Below, one piece after another: positions 47,790 to 60,900 of a stretch of 64,000 nt of DNA (position 1 is its first letter; every line of letters begins with the position of its first letter). Origin of the DNA: Dama dama (lineage: Eukaryota > Chordata > Mammalia > Artiodactyla > Cervidae); contig NC_083697.1 in assembly GCF_033118175.1 (NCBI RefSeq), positions 28,556,001 to 28,620,000 on the forward strand, given 5' to 3'. Under the pieces are notes generated by a model. That model was not told where the DNA came from. It did no database searches and saw only the letters and a program-made list of their open reading frames with translations. Made by a program: the position numbers and the translations under genes.

Positions 47790-48175
47790 TTGGGTACCGT
47801 GGCATTCCTAGGATAGCCAAATATGTTAACTCATTGTATGCTGAGCACAACCTGGAAAAAAAGAGTACTGCCTCCATTTTCGAGTTCAAGGAACAGGGGT
47901 ATTAGAAGTTGCGTGGCTTGCCTAAGTCCCACAGCTAGTGAGCGACAGAGGATTTTAAATTTGCCCGTGCATTTTAGTTCAGGTTTCCCGAACGTCAGGA
48001 GCCTCCTCTGCGTGACTTTACAAAACAGAAGGTTGTAGTCCACGAACATCAGGCCAACGTGCTTTGTTTTCTCTGGGTTGGGCCCTATGTTGCACGCTGT
48101 ACACGAATATTCTCAGCTCTCACAACAACCCTACGAATAGGTACTTTAGTATTTATACTCGTTTACTGCGCAGAC
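47790..48175 (-). repeat. MIR SINE segments, minus strand
   Basis: First segment about 47800-47990: 'ctccattttcgagttcaagg' and 'cctaagtcccacagctagtg'. Second about 48075-48175: 'gaatattctcagctctcac' and 'aacaaccctacgaataggtac'. Immediately upstream of the MANBA CpG island. Confidence 0.65.
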
Positions 48176-48627
48176 TATTCTTGAGACCAACCTGTAGAGC
48201 AGCAAAAGGTGCGCGTTATCCGCTCCGGGGAGACCCCTGCAACACGGACGCGGGTCTGGGGAAACTGAAGCGATGGGGTGTCTTGCTTTTCTGTTCTTTG
48301 GAGAGTCTCTGGCTGCATTCTCACACTACGGTCTGTCCCTGAGCTCCCCAAGGCTGTGCGCCACTTTGCGCCCAGAGATTTGTGTGTCCCAATTACCGTG
48401 CATGGCTCCCGCCTTCCGTTCAGACGCCGAAGCAGTTGGAATAAGCTCCGAGGAGGACGCAGACCGCGGCAGTCCGAGCCCAGAGCGATCCGAGCCCGGA
48501 GCGGTGCACAGGTGCAGCGGCTCCCGCACCCGCGACCACAAGCTTCCGCCAAACCGCGCGGTCTCCGCGCGGCCAGCCAGCCGGCGGAGCTGGGGATCCG
48601 CCGAGGAGCCCGCAGCTCAGCTGACCT

Positions 48628-48675
48628 GGGGGCGTGGCCGCGAGCCGGGGGCGTGGCCGCGAGCCGGGGGCGGGC
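48628..48675 (+). promoter_or_regulatory. MANBA: Tandem 19-bp GC-box repeat in MANBA promoter
   Basis: A 19-bp unit GGGGGCGTGGCCGCGAGCC at 48628-48646 is repeated exactly at 48647-48665 and followed by a third GGGGGCGGGCC. Each has an SP/KLF-type core, giving three evenly spaced GC boxes. Confidence 0.85.
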
Positions 48676-48778
48676 CCCGGGGCGCGGACAGCTAGAGCTC
48701 TGGCTGAGCGTGGCTTCCGCTGCCCGCCGCATCCCTCGGGTTCTTGCTCTGTGCGTGTGTCGGGCACCGGCCAGCACC

Positions 48779-48955
48779 ATGCTCCTCCGCCTGCTCCTGC
48801 TGCTTGCGCCGTGCGGGTCGGGCTTCGCTACCGAGGTGGTCAGCATCAGCTTGCGGGGAAACTGGAAGATCCGCAGCGGGAACGGTTCGCTGCAGCTGCC
48901 GGCGGTGGTTCCCGGTTGCGTGCACAGCGCCTTGTTCCACCAGAGGATCATCAAG
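48779..48955 (+). CDS. MANBA: MANBA exon 1 coding part (residues 1-59, signal peptide)
   Basis: ATG in context caccATGC (A at -3) starts a leucine-rich signal peptide, which decides the start. The exon ends at AAG|gtactg in phase 0 after CVHSALFHQRIIK. The same frame stays open upstream for about 500 nt but has no other ATG, so that extension is a GC-rich accident. Confidence 0.95.
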
Positions 48956-51900
48956 GTACTGTGTGCGGCCGCTCCGCCAGGAACCTGCGCCCAGATCCCT
49001 CGCGCGGTGAGAGGGGCCCAGGAACAGCCTGGCCGCCCCCGGAGCCCGGCGGTGTTCTCCTGGGTTTGGCACTTACTTCCGCTTTGCTTCTTGTGGTCTG
49101 CAGGGGGTTGGGCGTGGGGGGCGGGGGGAAGAGTGGTGAGGCAATGTATCTACTCTTGGCGAAGAGCACCGCTCGGGTCCGGGCTAGATGGAGACTGAGC
49201 CACCCCCTCACTGGGGCCGCAGTAACTCAGGAAAGCGGAGCTTCGGGCAGTTATACTGGCAATGTTATTGCCATGGTGCTCCGCTGAAGCGTGCAGTAGG
49301 ACATGTCACTGACGGAGCCTGAGGCGGGGGATGAGTGTTCCAACTACCCGAACACTGCAGGGGACGATAGTGTTTTGCCAAGGAAGTGTTAACTATATTC
49401 AGTGATGCCTTAGTTTTTCACTTTGGCTTTTAGGGTCAGGTGTGGAATTGATACAGCAGCACATAGGCTGAGGAGAATGAGACCCGCAAGTGTAAGGTTG
49501 GGATTGTCCGTGCTAGTGTAAAGGCTAAATAATTGTTAAGGCTGGTTGGTGGGATATGAAGAAAGATGCTGTTTCCTTTCAGTGCATGTGATGTGGTGTG
49601 TGTGTCCCAATAGATGCTTCAGTTTCTAGACTTCTTATGGAGGACGTTTTCCTGTTTGGCTGCCTGTGGGTAGAGGTTTGCAAACAGACTGCCACTTCCC
49701 ACTGTTTCTTCCTTCCATCCGCTGCACATCTTTAATGGCTTTGCTTGGGACAAGATGTACTTGATAAGTGGTTGGCACACATTGTCCTGATCCTCCTAAA
49801 AACTCCAGGGTGAGTGTCACACAGTATAGGAGGCTATGAAGTCAGGCCAGGCTGGTATAGAATTCCCTTTCTGCCACTCTAAAGAGTAAGTCTTCTTATC
49901 TGCATTTTATGGATGATATGAATTATGGAGCCCAGAGAAGTTGGAGAATGTACCCAAGATCACACAGCAACTTAGAGTGACATAAATGAAATTCTAAATC
50001 AGCCTGGCCTGACTTCATAGCCTTCTGTATTGTGTGACACTTCTCCTGGTGGTTTGAAAAATCACGTGTTTTTAAAGCACTGGAGTTGACTGTCAGGAAT
50101 ATAATTCAAAGTTTACTTAAATGACAGGACAATTGACTGTTATGCAGATTTCTGATGTGGTATCACTAGCTCTTTTTCAAGAATGTGTATCAGAAAAGAA
50201 ACAAATGTAAATGACACTGACTATGGTCCTGTTTATTTTTTTTTAAGTAAGTCATTCTCAAACTTAAGTATTTAAACTATTTTTAGTTAACAAACAGCTT
50301 ATGACATGGACCTTGGTACCCTAAGGCTTCACTAACCCATACTTTGAGGATGCTGTGTTTATACTGCAGTCTCTCCTGCCTCATTTTCCTGATTAAATTA
50401 AGGCAATGGGAAATCACTAGTGGCTGTAGTAAATCAGAATACTGTTCCGTGTTACAGGGCTCCATATCAAGGAATGTTTTGTTACTCGTTAAAGTGAATG
50501 ATGTGCTCATAGACTGAAATAACTGACTTTTCCTCATGGGAACAATTTACAATGTCTGTTAGATGTGTTAATAAATTCTTAGGAAAACTTTAAGTTTCAA
50601 TAAGGTAGATGTGGGCTTCCCTGACGATTCAGTGGTAAAGAATCCATTCACAGTGCAGGAGACATTGGGTTGGAAAAATCCCCTGGAGAAGGAAATGGCT
50701 ACCCACTGCAGTTTTCTTGCCTGGAGGATCCCATGGACAGAGCCTGGTGAGCTGCAATCCTCGGGGTGGCATAGGAGTCAGACACAACAAAGTGACTAAA
50801 CAACAACAAGGTACATGTAGGTCTTAAATGATAGTGAGAAGAGAGATGGGGAGCTTTTGGCAATTGGGGAACTCCAGGACTATTGATAATAACCTACATC
50901 AGGTATCATGTTGAGTAATATGATGTTGTTATTCCACCTGCTTTATTATAACATCCATTTTTGGTGTTGACCTCAGGAAATATTCTATAGCTTAGAGCAG
51001 ACCCTGGTCTAAATATGGTGTTTACATGAGAACTTGAAACATATCTTCTTGAAGTCATTCACCTAATTATCTCATAAATATTTATTTGGTACCTCCAAGC
51101 ATTATTCTAGGTGCTTGGAATTGATAGCTTATGGTGAACCACTGATTCATGATCTCCGAAGAAGATTTAGCTTCGGGACCAGGAACCAGGCTTGATCACT
51201 CAAGAGCTTTTGTGTAGCAGAGTTTTATTGATGTGAGAAAGGGACAGAAAAAGCTTCTGACATAGACATCAGAAGGGGACCGAGTGTGCCCTCTGCTAGT
51301 CTTAGAAAGGGAGTTATATACTTTTTTCACTTGGTCATTACAGGAAATCAAAAGAATGTCTCAAGGTTGTAGACCCACTCCTACAATATACGTTTTAAGA
51401 TAACAGGATTAGAACTAACAATAGAAAGATCTTACCAGACCCACTCCCACAATATGCATTTTTAAGATGACAGGATTAGTCAGCAGGTTCTCAAGGAGAA
51501 ACAGACCTCAAGCAGGATACATTGTTGTCATATAATCATTGGTACAGAGTTTAAGAGAAAACATATCCTTGAGCAAGATGAATTGTTTTGTTGTTCAATC
51601 ATCAGCTCTGGGCTTAAAGAAAAAAAAAGGTTAGTCGTTTTCTCCTCCTTGAGAACTCCAGACCCCTATCTTCTATAGAGGCCTAGACCACTCACTCCAC
51701 AATATATATCTTAAATTAACAAGATTAAACTAACAACAGAAAGGTTTTACCAGACCCATTCCCACAACAAAAGTCTTGAGATAACAAGGTTAGTTAGAAA
51801 ACCTTCTTGTTAAGGAGAAATATGTCCTCGAGCAAGATACATTGTTATACTGACTAAAACAAAGCAATGTAGGAAATAAATTTGTCTTTTACTCCTTGAG

Positions 51901-54900
51901 AGCCCCAGACTCCTTCTTCTCCAGGACTCTGGACCCCTTTCTCCTCCTTGGGGACCCTGGACTTCTTATCAATCTACCCAGGAGTTGACTCTCAGAATCA
52001 AGTGGTGAAGAAAACAATTTTTGTCCCAGTAGACATTCTAGTGGGGGAGATAAATAATAAACAGATATTAATAGATAATAGAGTGACAGCTGGTACACTG
52101 AAAAAAAATAAAGCAGGTTAAAGGAAGAGAGGATGAAGGCTGGTTAGGAAAGATTCTGTTTTTTAAAAAGTGGTTAAAAATAGCCATTTTGATAAAGATC
52201 TTCTGAGGAGATCAGTTTTAAGCCAAAGTGCACTTCCAGCAAAAAAAGGAAGAAAAGATGGCAGTGGGGAGAGGAGAGGCCTTGAGGCAGGAATATACTT
52301 GGTGAGCTCCAGAAATAGCCAACAGGCTAGTGTGGCTGCAACCCTGTGACCTTGAGGGCAGGTGGATAAGTTCAAAGTAGGCCTCTAGGGTAGATCATGC
52401 AGGACTCCTATGCCACTGAGAAAAACTTTGGATTTTATTCTGCAATGATGGGGAAATATTTCAGCTAAATTTTAGTTACTATACATTCTTATTTTCTTAG
52501 ACAAATTTTTAGAAGTGTAATTGCTGATTTAAAAGAATATGCATTTTTTCTTTTACTTTATATGTCCAAGTTGTTCTCCATAAAACTTGTACCAGTTTTA
52601 CACTCCTGTTGTGACTTTATTAGAGTGCTTATTTTAAGTGCTAGATTTGAATATTATTTTAAAAAACAAAAATAGAAATAATTTACTTTCTAGTGAGGCT
52701 AACAATTTTTATATGTTTATGTTATTTGTGATTCGGGATTACTTATTCCTATTTTTAATCTATTTTTCTATTGACTGTCTTTTAAAATATAGATTTGTTA
52801 GATCTCTTTTTATATATTTTCAGATTTTTCCATGTATTCATGATATAGTTTATTATATAGATGTTTTAAAGTTTTATATGTTGAAATCTTATAAACTTTT
52901 TTCTTCTATGATTGTTTCTGTCTTGGTATTATGCTTTGTAAGTAATCTTCTCTCTCCTAATTAAATAAATATTTAACTGTATTTTCTCTTTTTAGTATTT
53001 TTATGTTTCCTCTTTGTATTTTTGTATTTAAAATTTTGATCCATTTGATCCAATTATTTTTTCAAATAATTAAGCAATTTTTTATATCCCATGATTTGAA
53101 CAATTTCTCTTTTGTCCACTAATAAAACGTTACTTTTATCATGCACAAAGATCTCATATATTGATACAATTTTCTTATTCTCTCCTTTAAAATTCTTTTA
53201 AAAAGAATAGTAAATGTTCAATACTTATTGTACAAGAATGGTGCAGAGAAATATAAACTATGAAGTCAATCCCTGAGATGGTTTTGTAAGCTACTTCATT
53301 TAAAATATATGATGAACATCTCTTTGTATCTATAAATGTCTATAAATATAGATCTTCAAAAAATTTTAATAACTGCATAGACTCCATTATAAAGATTTTC
53401 CTACTCAAATCTACACTTAGAAGAAAATATATTGATTGCGAAGAGTTGTACATGACTAGGCAACTGAGCACAAGCACATATTGAAAATACATTGTAAATA
53501 CACATACACTACCAAAAATGGTAGGTACCGGATACAGTGATTGGTGCCAGGTGGTATAAAAGTGTAGGTAAATCGGGAATGAGGCCCTGTAGTTCAGTTG
53601 AAAAAATGCAGACTTTGGTGTTGGGCTAAGTTTATTTCATCCCTGGATGTACTTCTGCTTTGTCATGGGACCTCGGGGAAGACACTTCACCCTTTGGAGC
53701 TTTAGTTTCTTCCACTATAAAATGGTATTTACTGCACATCTTTGTTATGAGGATAAGAGTAAATGAGTGACTATCTTGGAGGCTAATATAAAGTAAATGA
53801 TCAACAAGTGATACTCTGACTGTCTTTAGGATTCAAGGCTTTGTTTTAACAACTCAGTTACTTTCATGGGTCCTTACTCATCAGAGGTAATGGTGAGCTG
53901 CTGTTTGCTTTAAACAAGACTCACGATTTTAATATGAGCAGAGGAGATCAGACCACTCCGGAACCAAATTAAGTTGGTTGCTTAGCATATGCAATATCTA
54001 TTATAAATGTAATGTGAGCCTCCACAACTTTTATTTTAGAAAGAGTAAGGTATTTGCCCTTAGAGCAGTTTTTAAATAGGTTTTATTTATTTATTTATTT
54101 TTTGGGAGCAATTTTAGGTTCTCTGCAAAATTGAATGGAAAATACCGACAGTTCCCATATGTCCCCTACACATGCACAGCTGCCCTACTAACAACACCTC
54201 CTGTCGGAGTGGCACATTTCTTACCACCAATGAACCTGAAAGTGACGCATTGTTATTCCTGGAAGTCCATAGTTTATGTTACCATTCATTCTATGGATTC
54301 AGACAAATATATAATGATATGTACCCACCATCATAGTATCACTCAGAATAGTTTCACTGCCCTAAAGATCCTCTGTTCTCTACCTATTCATCCTTCTGTC
54401 CTCTTTTATCTCTGGTATCCACTGATGCTTTTAGTGTCTCCATAGCTTTGCCTTTCCAGAATATCATATAATTGGCATCATATAATCTGTAGCCAGAGGG
54501 CCTGATGAACTATGGATGGAGGTTCGTGACATTGTACCGGAGACAGGAATCAAGACCATCCCCAAGAAAAAGAAATGCAAAAAAGCAAAATGGCTGTCTG
54601 AGGAGGCCTTGCAAATAGCTGTGAAAAGAAGGGAAGTGGAAAGAAGGGAAGCGAAAAGCAAAGGAGAAAAGGAAAGATATTCCCATTTGACTGCAGAGTT
54701 CCAAAGAATAGCAAGGAGAGATAAGAAAGCCTTCCTCAGTGATCAATGCAAAGAAATAGAGGAAAAGAACAGAATGGGAAAGACTAGAGATCTCTTCGAG
54801 AAAATTAGAGATGCCAAGGAAACATTTCATGCAAAGATGGGCACAATAAAGGACAGAAATGGTAGGGACCTAACAGAAACAGAAGATATTAAGAAAAGGT

Positions 54901-57900
54901 GGCAAGAATACACAGAAGAACTGTACAAAAAAGATCTTCCCGACGCAGATAATCACGATGGTGTGATCACTGACCTAGAGCCAGACATCTTGGAATAGGA
55001 AGTCAAGTGGGCCTTAGGAAGCATCACTATGAGCAAAGCTAGTGGAGGTGATAGAATTCCAGTTGGGCTATTTCAAATCCTGAAAGATGATGCTGTAAAA
55101 GTGCTGCATTCAATATGTCAGCAAATTTGGAAAACTCAGCAGTGGCCACAGGACTGGAAAAGGTCAGTTTTCATTTCAATCCCAAACAAAGGCAATGCCA
55201 AAGAATGCTCAAACTACCGCACAATTGCACTCATCTCACTTGCTAGTAAAGTAATGCTTAAAATTCTCCAAGCCAGTCTTCAGCAATATGTGAACCGTGA
55301 ACTTCCAGATGTTCAAGCTGCTTTTAGAAAAGGCAGAGGAGCCAGAGATCAAATTGCCAACATCTGCTGGATCATCAAGAAAGCAAGAGAGTTCCAGAAA
55401 AACATCTATTTCTGTTTTATTGACTATGCCAAAGCCTTTGACTATGTGGATCACAATAAAATGTGGAAAATTCTTAAAGAGATGGACTACCAGACCACCT
55501 GACCTGCCTCTTAAGAAACCTGTATGCAGGTCAGGAAGCAACAGTTAGAACTACACATGGAACAACAGACTGGTTCCAAATAGGAAAAGGAGTACATCAA
55601 GGCTGTATATTGTCACCCTGCTCATTTAACTTATATGCAGAGTACATCATGAGAAACTCTGGGCTAGAGGAAGCACAAGCTGGAATCAAGATTGCCGGGA
55701 GAAATATCAATAACCTCAGATATGCAGATAACACCACCCTTAAGGCAGAGAGCGAAGAAGAACTAAAGAGCCTCTTGATGAAAGTGAAAGAGGAGAGTGA
55801 AAAAGTTGACTTAAAGCGCAACATTCAGAAAACTAAGATCATAGCATCCGGTCCCATCACTTCATGGCAAATAGATGGGGAAACAGGGGAAACAGTGGCT
55901 GACTTTATTTTTCTGGGCTCCAAAATCACTGTAGAGGGTGATTGCAGCCATGAAATTAAAAGACGCTTACTCCTTGGAAGGAAAGTCATGACCAACCTAG
56001 ACAGCATATTAAAAAGCAGAGACATTACTTTGCCAACAAAGGTCCGTCTAGTCAAGGCTATGGTTTTTCCAGTGGTCATGTATGGATGTGAGAGTTGGAC
56101 TATAAAGAAAGCTGAACGCTGAAGAATTGATGCTTTTGAACTGTGGTGTTGGAGAAGACTCTTGAGAGTCCCTTGGACTGCAAGGAGATCCAACCAGTCC
56201 ATCCTAAAGGAGATAGTCCTGGGTGTTCATTGGAAGGACTGATGCTGAAGCTGAAACTCCAATACTTTGGCCACCTGATGCGAAGAGCTGACTCATTGGA
56301 AAAGACCCTGATGCTGGGAAAGATTGAGGGCAGGAGGAGAAGGGGATGACAGAGGATGGATGGCATCACCAACTCAATGAACATGGGTTTGGGTGAACTC
56401 CAGGAGTTGGTGATGGACAGGGAGGCCTGGCGTGCTGCGGGTCATGGGGTCTCAAAGAGTTGGACACGACTGAGTGACTGAACTGAACTGAACTGAGTCT
56501 GTAGCCTTTCCAGATTTGCTTCTTTCAAGAAATAGGAAATATTTAACACCTAAATTCTCCTTGTCTAGAAAAAATTTATCTGAGACGATTATCCGCTGGA
56601 GCTCAACATGCTGGTTCCTTCAAGGATCTGGGAGATAGGAAGCAGTCTTGTGCCCCATCAGCCACCCCTGAGGATGTTAGCAGGTTGAACCTTAGCAGGT
56701 TGAAGTGTTGCAACTACATTGGCCTTCACACCTTCCTTCTCCTGATATTTTTAACTACATTGGATTAAGTCCACAGTGTAGAGTTATAACTAGGGCATGG
56801 TGGAGACACATGGGCAGGCTTATAATTAGGTGCCTCTTCAAACCTGTGTCCTTAACTATTTACTTCACATTAGTTCAGTGGAGTGTGCTGGGCACCGTGT
56901 GTGGGCAAAGAGAAGAAAAGGAAGCAAGTGGGCTGGGTCTGGCGCACTGCATTTAGCAGAACAGAGAGCTCACAGGTTAACCAGACCTTAAAAGTCAGGT
57001 TGGTGATCATTGGTTGTTGTTAAATCTGGTCAACTGCTGATCGCCCCTGTGATACCAAAATGTTTCTTCCAGTCAGAAGCAGTTTCTGGTTGACACGTTT
57101 TCTTTCCATCTTGATACACACCCAGTGATGTTATAGTGCCTCTTACATTTTGTGCCCTGGGCAGGTGCCCAACTGACTGTTGTCAATGGTCAGCGCTTAC
57201 CTCTGTGGAACGTAGATAAAGCTGGCTTTTCCCTCTCAACTTGGAGTTGCAGTTCCTGAGGAAATCGCCCTTGGCCCTGGCCCAGTCAGAGGCGAGAGGC
57301 CCTCTGAGCCTGCACGATGTCCCTCCGGTTAGCTGTGGTGGTGTTCACAGACAGATGAACTGACAAGCTTCTTGTACCATCCTGCCTCCTGCCTGGGAGC
57401 CCTCATCAGGAAGCTAAAGGGTAGAAAATGAGAAGGGGAAGAAAGACGTAAGTATTATGGACAGGGGGAATTGGGGCTGTACCCTCAGAGAGAATAGCAT
57501 CTGTGAACACCCAGCAGGCCAGTCATCGAAGGCAGAGGCTGATGAAGGGCCAGATGTTATTAATGCTGTTTTAGGGGTCATGGGTCATTAGGTCTATGTC
57601 ATGTCTACTCAGCTCTGATATTATAGTGTGAAAACTGCTGTGTGTAATTTACAAAGGAATGGACCTGTCTGTGCTCCTGTAAAACTTGACTGATGCATGT
57701 CCGTTCTTAGTTCACTGGCCACCCAAAAACAGATAGTGAGCTGCATTAGGCCTGTGGGTTGTAGGTTGCAGACCTGGTCTAGGCTAGTACAGGAAACATG
57801 AGGTCTGTAAGTTTGACAGTGTCTATGCTGCCTGCATGTTCTCTGGAGAGATACTTTCTGTGCTCACTTAGTCCACTAAGGGTTTCCCTGATGGCTCAGA

Positions 57901-60900
57901 TGGGAAAGAATCCATCTGCAATGCAGGAGACTCCAATTTGAGTCCTGGGTTGGGAAGTTCCCCTGGAGAAGGGATAGGCAACCCACTCCAATATTCTTGG
58001 GCTTCCCTGGTGGCTCAGCTGGTAAAGAATCCACCTGCAATGCGGAAGACCTGGGTTCAACCCCTGCATTGGGATGATCCCCTGGAGGAGGGCATGGCAG
58101 CCTGCTTCAGTATTCTTGCCTGGGGAATCCCCATGGACAGAGGAGCCTGATAGGCTACAGTACCTGGGGTCACAAAGAGTCATAGTAAAGCTGAGGGCTC
58201 CCCAGGTGGGGCTAGTGGTGAAGAACCCACCTGCCAATGCAGGAGACGGAAGAGGTAAGAGACACGGACGGGTTCGATCCCTGGGTCGGGAAGATCCCCT
58301 GGAGGAGGGCATGGCAGCCCACTCCAGTGTTCTTGCCTGGAGAATCCCATGGACAGAGGAGCCTGGTGGGCTACAGTTCGTAGGGTTGCAAAGAGTTGGA
58401 CATGACTGAGCGACTTAGCATGCACGCACACACAGTAAAGCTGAGTGAAAAATAGCTCTGTAAATGCAGAGTAAATCCAAGGAGTGGGGAGTTTGGCTGA
58501 TCTTTGGGCGACAGAGAAGCATTCCCCCGGGGAAGCCAGCTGGGACAGTGGCAGCAAGATGCAAAGTGAGAACCAGAGGGCAGAGAGTGCCTGATGGCGT
58601 CTCACCATTGAAAGTGCTGCCGTTCATTCTCCGCTGTGACCTTGCAGGTTCTGTGTTTGGTTTTAACAGGGGAATGCAATCTTCATCTCCACAGATGTGG
58701 AGAACCCAGTCTTCATTTCCACATCTCCACCTATTTCTTTGATAATCAAACTTTGTGTGTGCTAGTTGCTTAGTCATGTCTGACTCTTTGCAACCCCACG
58801 GACTGTAGCCCACCAGGCTCCTCTGTCCATGGGATTCTCCAGGTAAGAATACTGGAGTATGTTGCCTTGGTCTACTCCAGGGGATCTTCCTGACCCAGGG
58901 ATTGAATTGAGGTCTCTGACACTGCAGGGAGATTCTTTGCCAGCTGAGCCAACAGGGAAGCCCTCATGAAACTGTAATAGTTGTATCTCAGCATGCTTTC
59001 ACTTTGGGTACTTTGCTAGACTTTTACATTTAAAAATATTTTTAGTATTTTTAGGATATTAATGCCATGGCAACTTTGTTTGAAAGGTAATGGTCTCTTA
59101 AACAGACGGAGCTTTAGCCTTGAGGATGGGATGGGCTAGCATATGAAATGCTTGCATTCCTAGGCCAATCGTTGATTGATTTTTAGGTAATAAATAACTA
59201 TCATTACTAGTTTATTTCATTAATTATTTTTGCATATTTAATCACCTGCTGTATTTTTTATCAACAGGATCCTTACTACAGATTTAATAACCTTGACTAC
59301 AGATGGATTGCCTTGGATAACTGGACCTATATCAAGAAATTTAAACTCCACTTTGATATGAGGTACATATGTGTGTATATCTATATTTATATCTATGTCT
59401 GTTTATTCATTTATTATTATTATTATTTGAACTTCTTTTTCTGTTTGCAGTAACCTTTTGTTTGTTTAGGTTACATTGTCATACTAAAGCCTGAACTATA
59501 AAAGTGAAAATATGATTTATATTTTGATTTGTATATGAGGATTGTGCTGCTGATCATCAGTCACAGAATTATCTCTTATTCAGTCATTTTTTTCCAGTGG
59601 TTATAATGGCATCACCTAGATTAGTTCTTTTATCTTCCTTTTCTTTTCCCTGCTCTCCCAGTAATCCATAAAGTGTATATATTTACAGTGTTGTCAGATA
59701 GGCTTAGAGATACATGATTTGTTTGATATAGTGTTAACCAGCCACAGAAACTATGGTGTTGGCCTTGTATTATATCATGAGGACACGAGGAAAGGCATGG
59801 TATAGTTTTCAGTAATGTCCGATGTAGCAGAATGTAACCCAGTTATGTGTGTGTGTGGTGAGTTGCTCAGTCATGTCCAACTCTTTGCAACCCCATGGGC
59901 TGTATCCTGCCAGTCTCCTCTGTCCATGGAATTTTCCAGGCAAGAATACTGGAATGAGTTGCTATTTCCTGCTCCAGGGGATCTTCCTGACCTAAGGACT
60001 GAACCTGTGTCTCCTGCATTGGCAGGCAGATTCTTTACCACTGGGCCACCTTGGAAGCTTCAACCTAATTATATTAATATCTACCACCATTATTGCTAAA
60101 TTAAAAAAAAAAACCCTCTGTCCTTTTAATATGACCTTTTTGGGGGGGGGGGGGCGGTAATTAATCACTAGCTTCTTAAAAGAGAAATAAAGCCAGAAAA
60201 CAGTGCTCAATATCATGGAGTGACAGTGTTCCAGACTCTTATTTCCAGCTAATACTTAAAATATCTCCAATAGGGGGTCCTCTTTCATGTTGAACTCAAC
60301 ATTTAGTTAACCAATTGACTGTCCGACTTAAAGCTTGCATTAGATTCCAACCACCTCATTGTTTTTCTTGAGATAATATTATCTTTCCAATCTCCCATGC
60401 CCAAGGAGTTTTTGGCTTATCATATCTTTTCTTCATCTTCCTGTATTTGGCCTGTTTCTGAGTTCTGTTAATTTTTGCCTATCATTTCTCTTGATTCAGC
60501 CCCTGCCTCCTCATTTCTAAGTTTTCACCTTTGCCTAGGCCTTCATACCTGGCATTAGGCCTGTGCTACCTACTAAGATTTCTTGCTTTATCTTTTTATT
60601 CTCTAGTCTTCTGTATGTAGAAACATTAGATTCATCTCTTCCTAATTCTTCTTTATTTTATTTTCCGGCTGCTCTGGGTCTCTATTGCTGTGCTCAGGCT
60701 TTCGTACTGTCTAGTTGTGATGCGCAGGCTTCTCTTGTTGCAGATCACGGGCCCTGGGCTTCAGCAGTTGTGGTACGTGGGCTTAGTTGCCCCGAGGCAT
60801 GTGGAATCTTCCTGGACCAGGGATTGAACCAGTTAGGCGAATTCTTAACCACTCGACCTCCAGGAAAGCCCCCAAATGTTTATTTTACCATGACATTCTT

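Larger units (their letters stand above)
48176..49150 (+). promoter_or_regulatory. MANBA: CpG island promoter of MANBA
   Basis: Dense CpG from about 48.18 to 49.15 kb spanning exon 1 and the start of intron 1. No TATA box. GC boxes of the type GGGGGCGTGGCC and GGGGGCGGGCC lie 100-150 bp before the start codon, so transcription probably begins around 48.69-48.77 kb. A lone 'tcagctgacc' near 48617 is only half like the TFEB (CLEAR) site expected at lysosomal genes; I do not claim one. Confidence 0.85.
48956..59267 (+). other. MANBA: MANBA intron 1 (10.3 kb)
   Basis: Starts gtactg, ends tcaacag. It holds an inverted repeat (49814-50040), a BOV-tA (50613), an L2 with an inserted solo LTR (51.06-52.44 kb), a MIR (53585), an L1 fragment split by a 2-kb BovB (54.08-56.52 kb), a cluster of BOV-tA SINEs (57889-58433) and another at 58752. 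The stretches 49.15-49.8, 52.45-53.58 and 56.52-57.88 kb contain nothing I can name; the second is very AT-rich. Confidence 0.85.

Noticed and set aside
48610..48625. TFEB/CLEAR site in the MANBA promoter
   Set aside because: The text tcagctgacc lacks the CACGTG core; only weakly similar.
48273..48695. 140-codon ATG frame before MANBA as a uORF or separate gene
   Set aside because: Lies mostly upstream of the likely start of transcription and its protein is compositionally random; would only matter if a transcript began before 48.27 kb.
48175..48954. 259-codon minus-strand frame over MANBA exon 1
   Set aside because: Shadow of the CpG island and of exon 1; no recognisable domain or splice context.
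48278..49198. 306-codon plus-strand frame containing the MANBA start, suggesting a longer N terminus
   Set aside because: Upstream of 48779 the frame has no ATG, and it reads through the exon 1 donor into intron 1. The signal peptide at 48779 marks the true start.
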